DNA of 64,000 bases, taken from assembly GCF_030408435.1 (NCBI RefSeq), contig NZ_CP047046.1, positions 186,001-250,000 on the forward strand, written 5' to 3'. Shown in pieces: positions 63,065-64,000 of this stretch (the first letter of the stretch is position 1; every line of letters starts with the position of its first letter). A program made the translations under genes and the position numbers. The notes under the pieces were generated by a model, which was not told where the DNA came from, searched no databases, and saw only the letters and a program-made list of their open reading frames with translations. Source of the stretch: Corynebacterium auriscanis (GTDB lineage Bacteria; Actinomycetota; Actinomycetes; Mycobacteriales; Mycobacteriaceae).

Positions 63065-64000
63065 CTACCGCTTGTCTTTGGGCGCGGGGCGTTGATCCTG
63101 TTGGTTATCAGGTTGGGGGAGGGGCCGGCGCTCCAGCTTCGGGTGCTGCGCATTTTCCCGCCCAGCACCGTTCAACGGTGTTTCCTGCCCAGCATCGTCC
63201 TGAGTCGTGTCCCCCGCTGCCTCCTGCGCAGCCTTACGCTCTGCCTGTTGCCGCTGCATACGCTCCATCAGCTCGTGGAACGGCAACGTACGCTCATGTC
63301 GCTGCACAGGCCGCTCAGGGATACGCGCCGGGGCGGTGGAACGCGCCGCGCGCCGTGCCCCCTCGGTCGTTCCAGCGCTCTCGCGTGGCTGGTCAGCATC
63401 TGCCGTTACGTGTTGCTGTGCCTCCTCGGTCGTCCCAGCGCTCTCGCGTGGCTGGTCAGCATCTGCCGTTACGTGTTGCTGTGCCCCCTCGGTCGACCCA
63501 GCGCCACTATGTGCGTTGACGGTTCCTGCAGTCACGTATTGCTGTGTTGCCTTCTTTGGTTCGACGCCCCCACGCGCCTCCTCAACCCCAGCACCCGCAG
63601 GCTCCGGTTGCAGCGGGTGCGTGCCGGATGTACCGGATAGTTGCTCGTTATGCCCGACCTTTTCGGAGAGCTTCTTGACCCAGGCCGGTGCCCACCAGCT
63701 GTCCTCGCGCAAGAGGTGCATCACAGCGGGCACCAGCAGCATGCGGATCACCGTGGCGTCCAAAATAAGGGCGATGACCATGCCGAAGGCGATGTACTTC
63801 ATCATGACGATGGAGGAGAACCCGAAGGCCCCACACACCACAATCATGATCAGTGCGGCCGCGGTAATGATGGCACCCGTGGTGGCCGTACCGAACCGGA
63901 TGGCCTCGTTGGTAGAGGCACCGCGTGCGCGGGCTTCCACCATGCGGGAAACCAGGAACACCTCGTAGTCCGTTGACAGGCCGAAGATGATCGCTACGAT
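63065..64000 (-). CDS. MmpL-family RND transporter, C-terminal part (N-terminus outside the window)
   Basis: The frame enters from the window end with FGLSTDYEVFLVSRMVEARA, the signature of the second MmpL transmembrane block; the Asp-Tyr pair lies on the proton relay. Helices GTATTGAIITAAALIMIVVC and YIAFGMVIALILDATVIRML follow. A cytoplasmic tail of some 170 residues carries a 21-residue repeat. In C. glutamicum an MmpL (CmpL1) gene lies near the pks13 locus and exports trehalose monomycolate; this is probably its counterpart, which is inferred. The tail stops at 63065. Confidence 0.9.
   Translation of the reverse strand: MVAIIFGLSTDYEVFLVSRMVEARARGASTNEAIRFGTATTGAIITAAALIMIVVCGAFGFSSIVMMKYIAFGMVIALILDATVIRMLLVPAVMHLLREDSWWAPAWVKKLSEKVGHNEQLSGTSGTHPLQPEPAGAGVEEARGGVEPKKATQQYVTAGTVNAHSGAGSTEGAQQHVTADADQPRESAGTTEEAQQHVTADADQPRESAGTTEGARRAARSTAPARIPERPVQRHERTLPFHELMERMQRQQAERKAAQEAAGDTTQDDAGQETPLNGAGRENAQHPKLERRPLPQPDNQQDQRPAPKDKR
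63361..63549 (-). repeat. 63-bp tandem repeat, 3 copies, in the MmpL C-terminal tail
   Basis: Units start at 63361, 63424 and 63487 and encode 21-residue repeats (QQHVTADADQPRESAGTTEx type). Two copies are nearly identical and one has diverged. The reading frame is preserved. Confidence 0.92.

Overview
The window is chromosomal DNA of a mycolic-acid-bearing actinobacterium, almost certainly a Corynebacterium. The evidence is the run glf, glfT2, PAP2 phosphatase, ubiA, mycolyltransferase, PS1-type mycolyltransferase with LGFP repeats, cutinase-like esterase, fadD32, pks13, accD, followed further on by an MmpL transporter. This is the conserved arabinogalactan/mycolate locus of Corynebacteriales. 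Other genes fit the same group: Lsr2, class E sortase, DUF6474, DUF5926, LCP ligase, the msrA-sodA pairing, pheA followed by a histidine phosphatase, and serS followed by plsC. Base composition is moderately high in GC. The species cannot be fixed from the sequence alone.

Layout. 1-10.5 kb: a truncated RluA-type pseudouridine synthase, a 54-residue peptide with its own promoter, a tandem Usp protein, a TetR regulator, a YidC-like insertase divergent from a sortase, a DUF2020-like lipoprotein with lsr2, a Tat-exported PhoD phosphatase, DUF6474 and a RecB-like nuclease. 10.5-14 kb: msrA and sodA, separated by about 2.2 kb of decayed foreign-looking genes with stops and frameshifts. 14-26.7 kb: ldh, patatin, glycerophosphodiesterase, DUF5926, LCP ligase, CPBP protease with amidase, pheA with phosphatase, SDR, and a zincin plus septum-formation protein. 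27-31.8 kb: serS, plsC, HAD phosphatase, PGPGW membrane protein, glf. 31.9-53.6 kb: galactan, arabinan-precursor and mycolate genes. 53.6-64 kb: SGNH hydrolase, a DUF6230-DUF6114-secreted protein operon, divergent MFS/LysR, PhoX, DUF3054, a YbhN/UPF0104 flippase-like protein and the C-terminal part of an MmpL.

How they work together. Glf and GlfT2 make galactan. UbiA and the PAP2 phosphatase make decaprenyl-phospho-ribose on the way to the arabinose donor. AccD, FadD32 and Pks13 make the mycolate. The cutinase-like enzyme and the mycolyltransferases act outside the membrane, and MmpL-type pumps export the trehalose monomycolate. The arabinosyltransferase gene aftB, expected between ubiA and the first mycolyltransferase, is absent from that position. 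About 635 bp of tandem repeats and a long inverted repeat stand there instead.

Three window-wide patterns stand out. First, short tandem duplications (22-78 bp units) recur between genes, and several copy the 3' end and stop codon of the upstream gene. Second, in-frame tandem repeats (15-63 bp units) lie in the tails of several membrane or exported proteins. Third, many start codons lie 6-8 nt after a TANNNT-like -10 element with no Shine-Dalgarno sequence, which points to frequent leaderless transcription. I saw no tRNA, rRNA, CRISPR array or intact insertion sequence.
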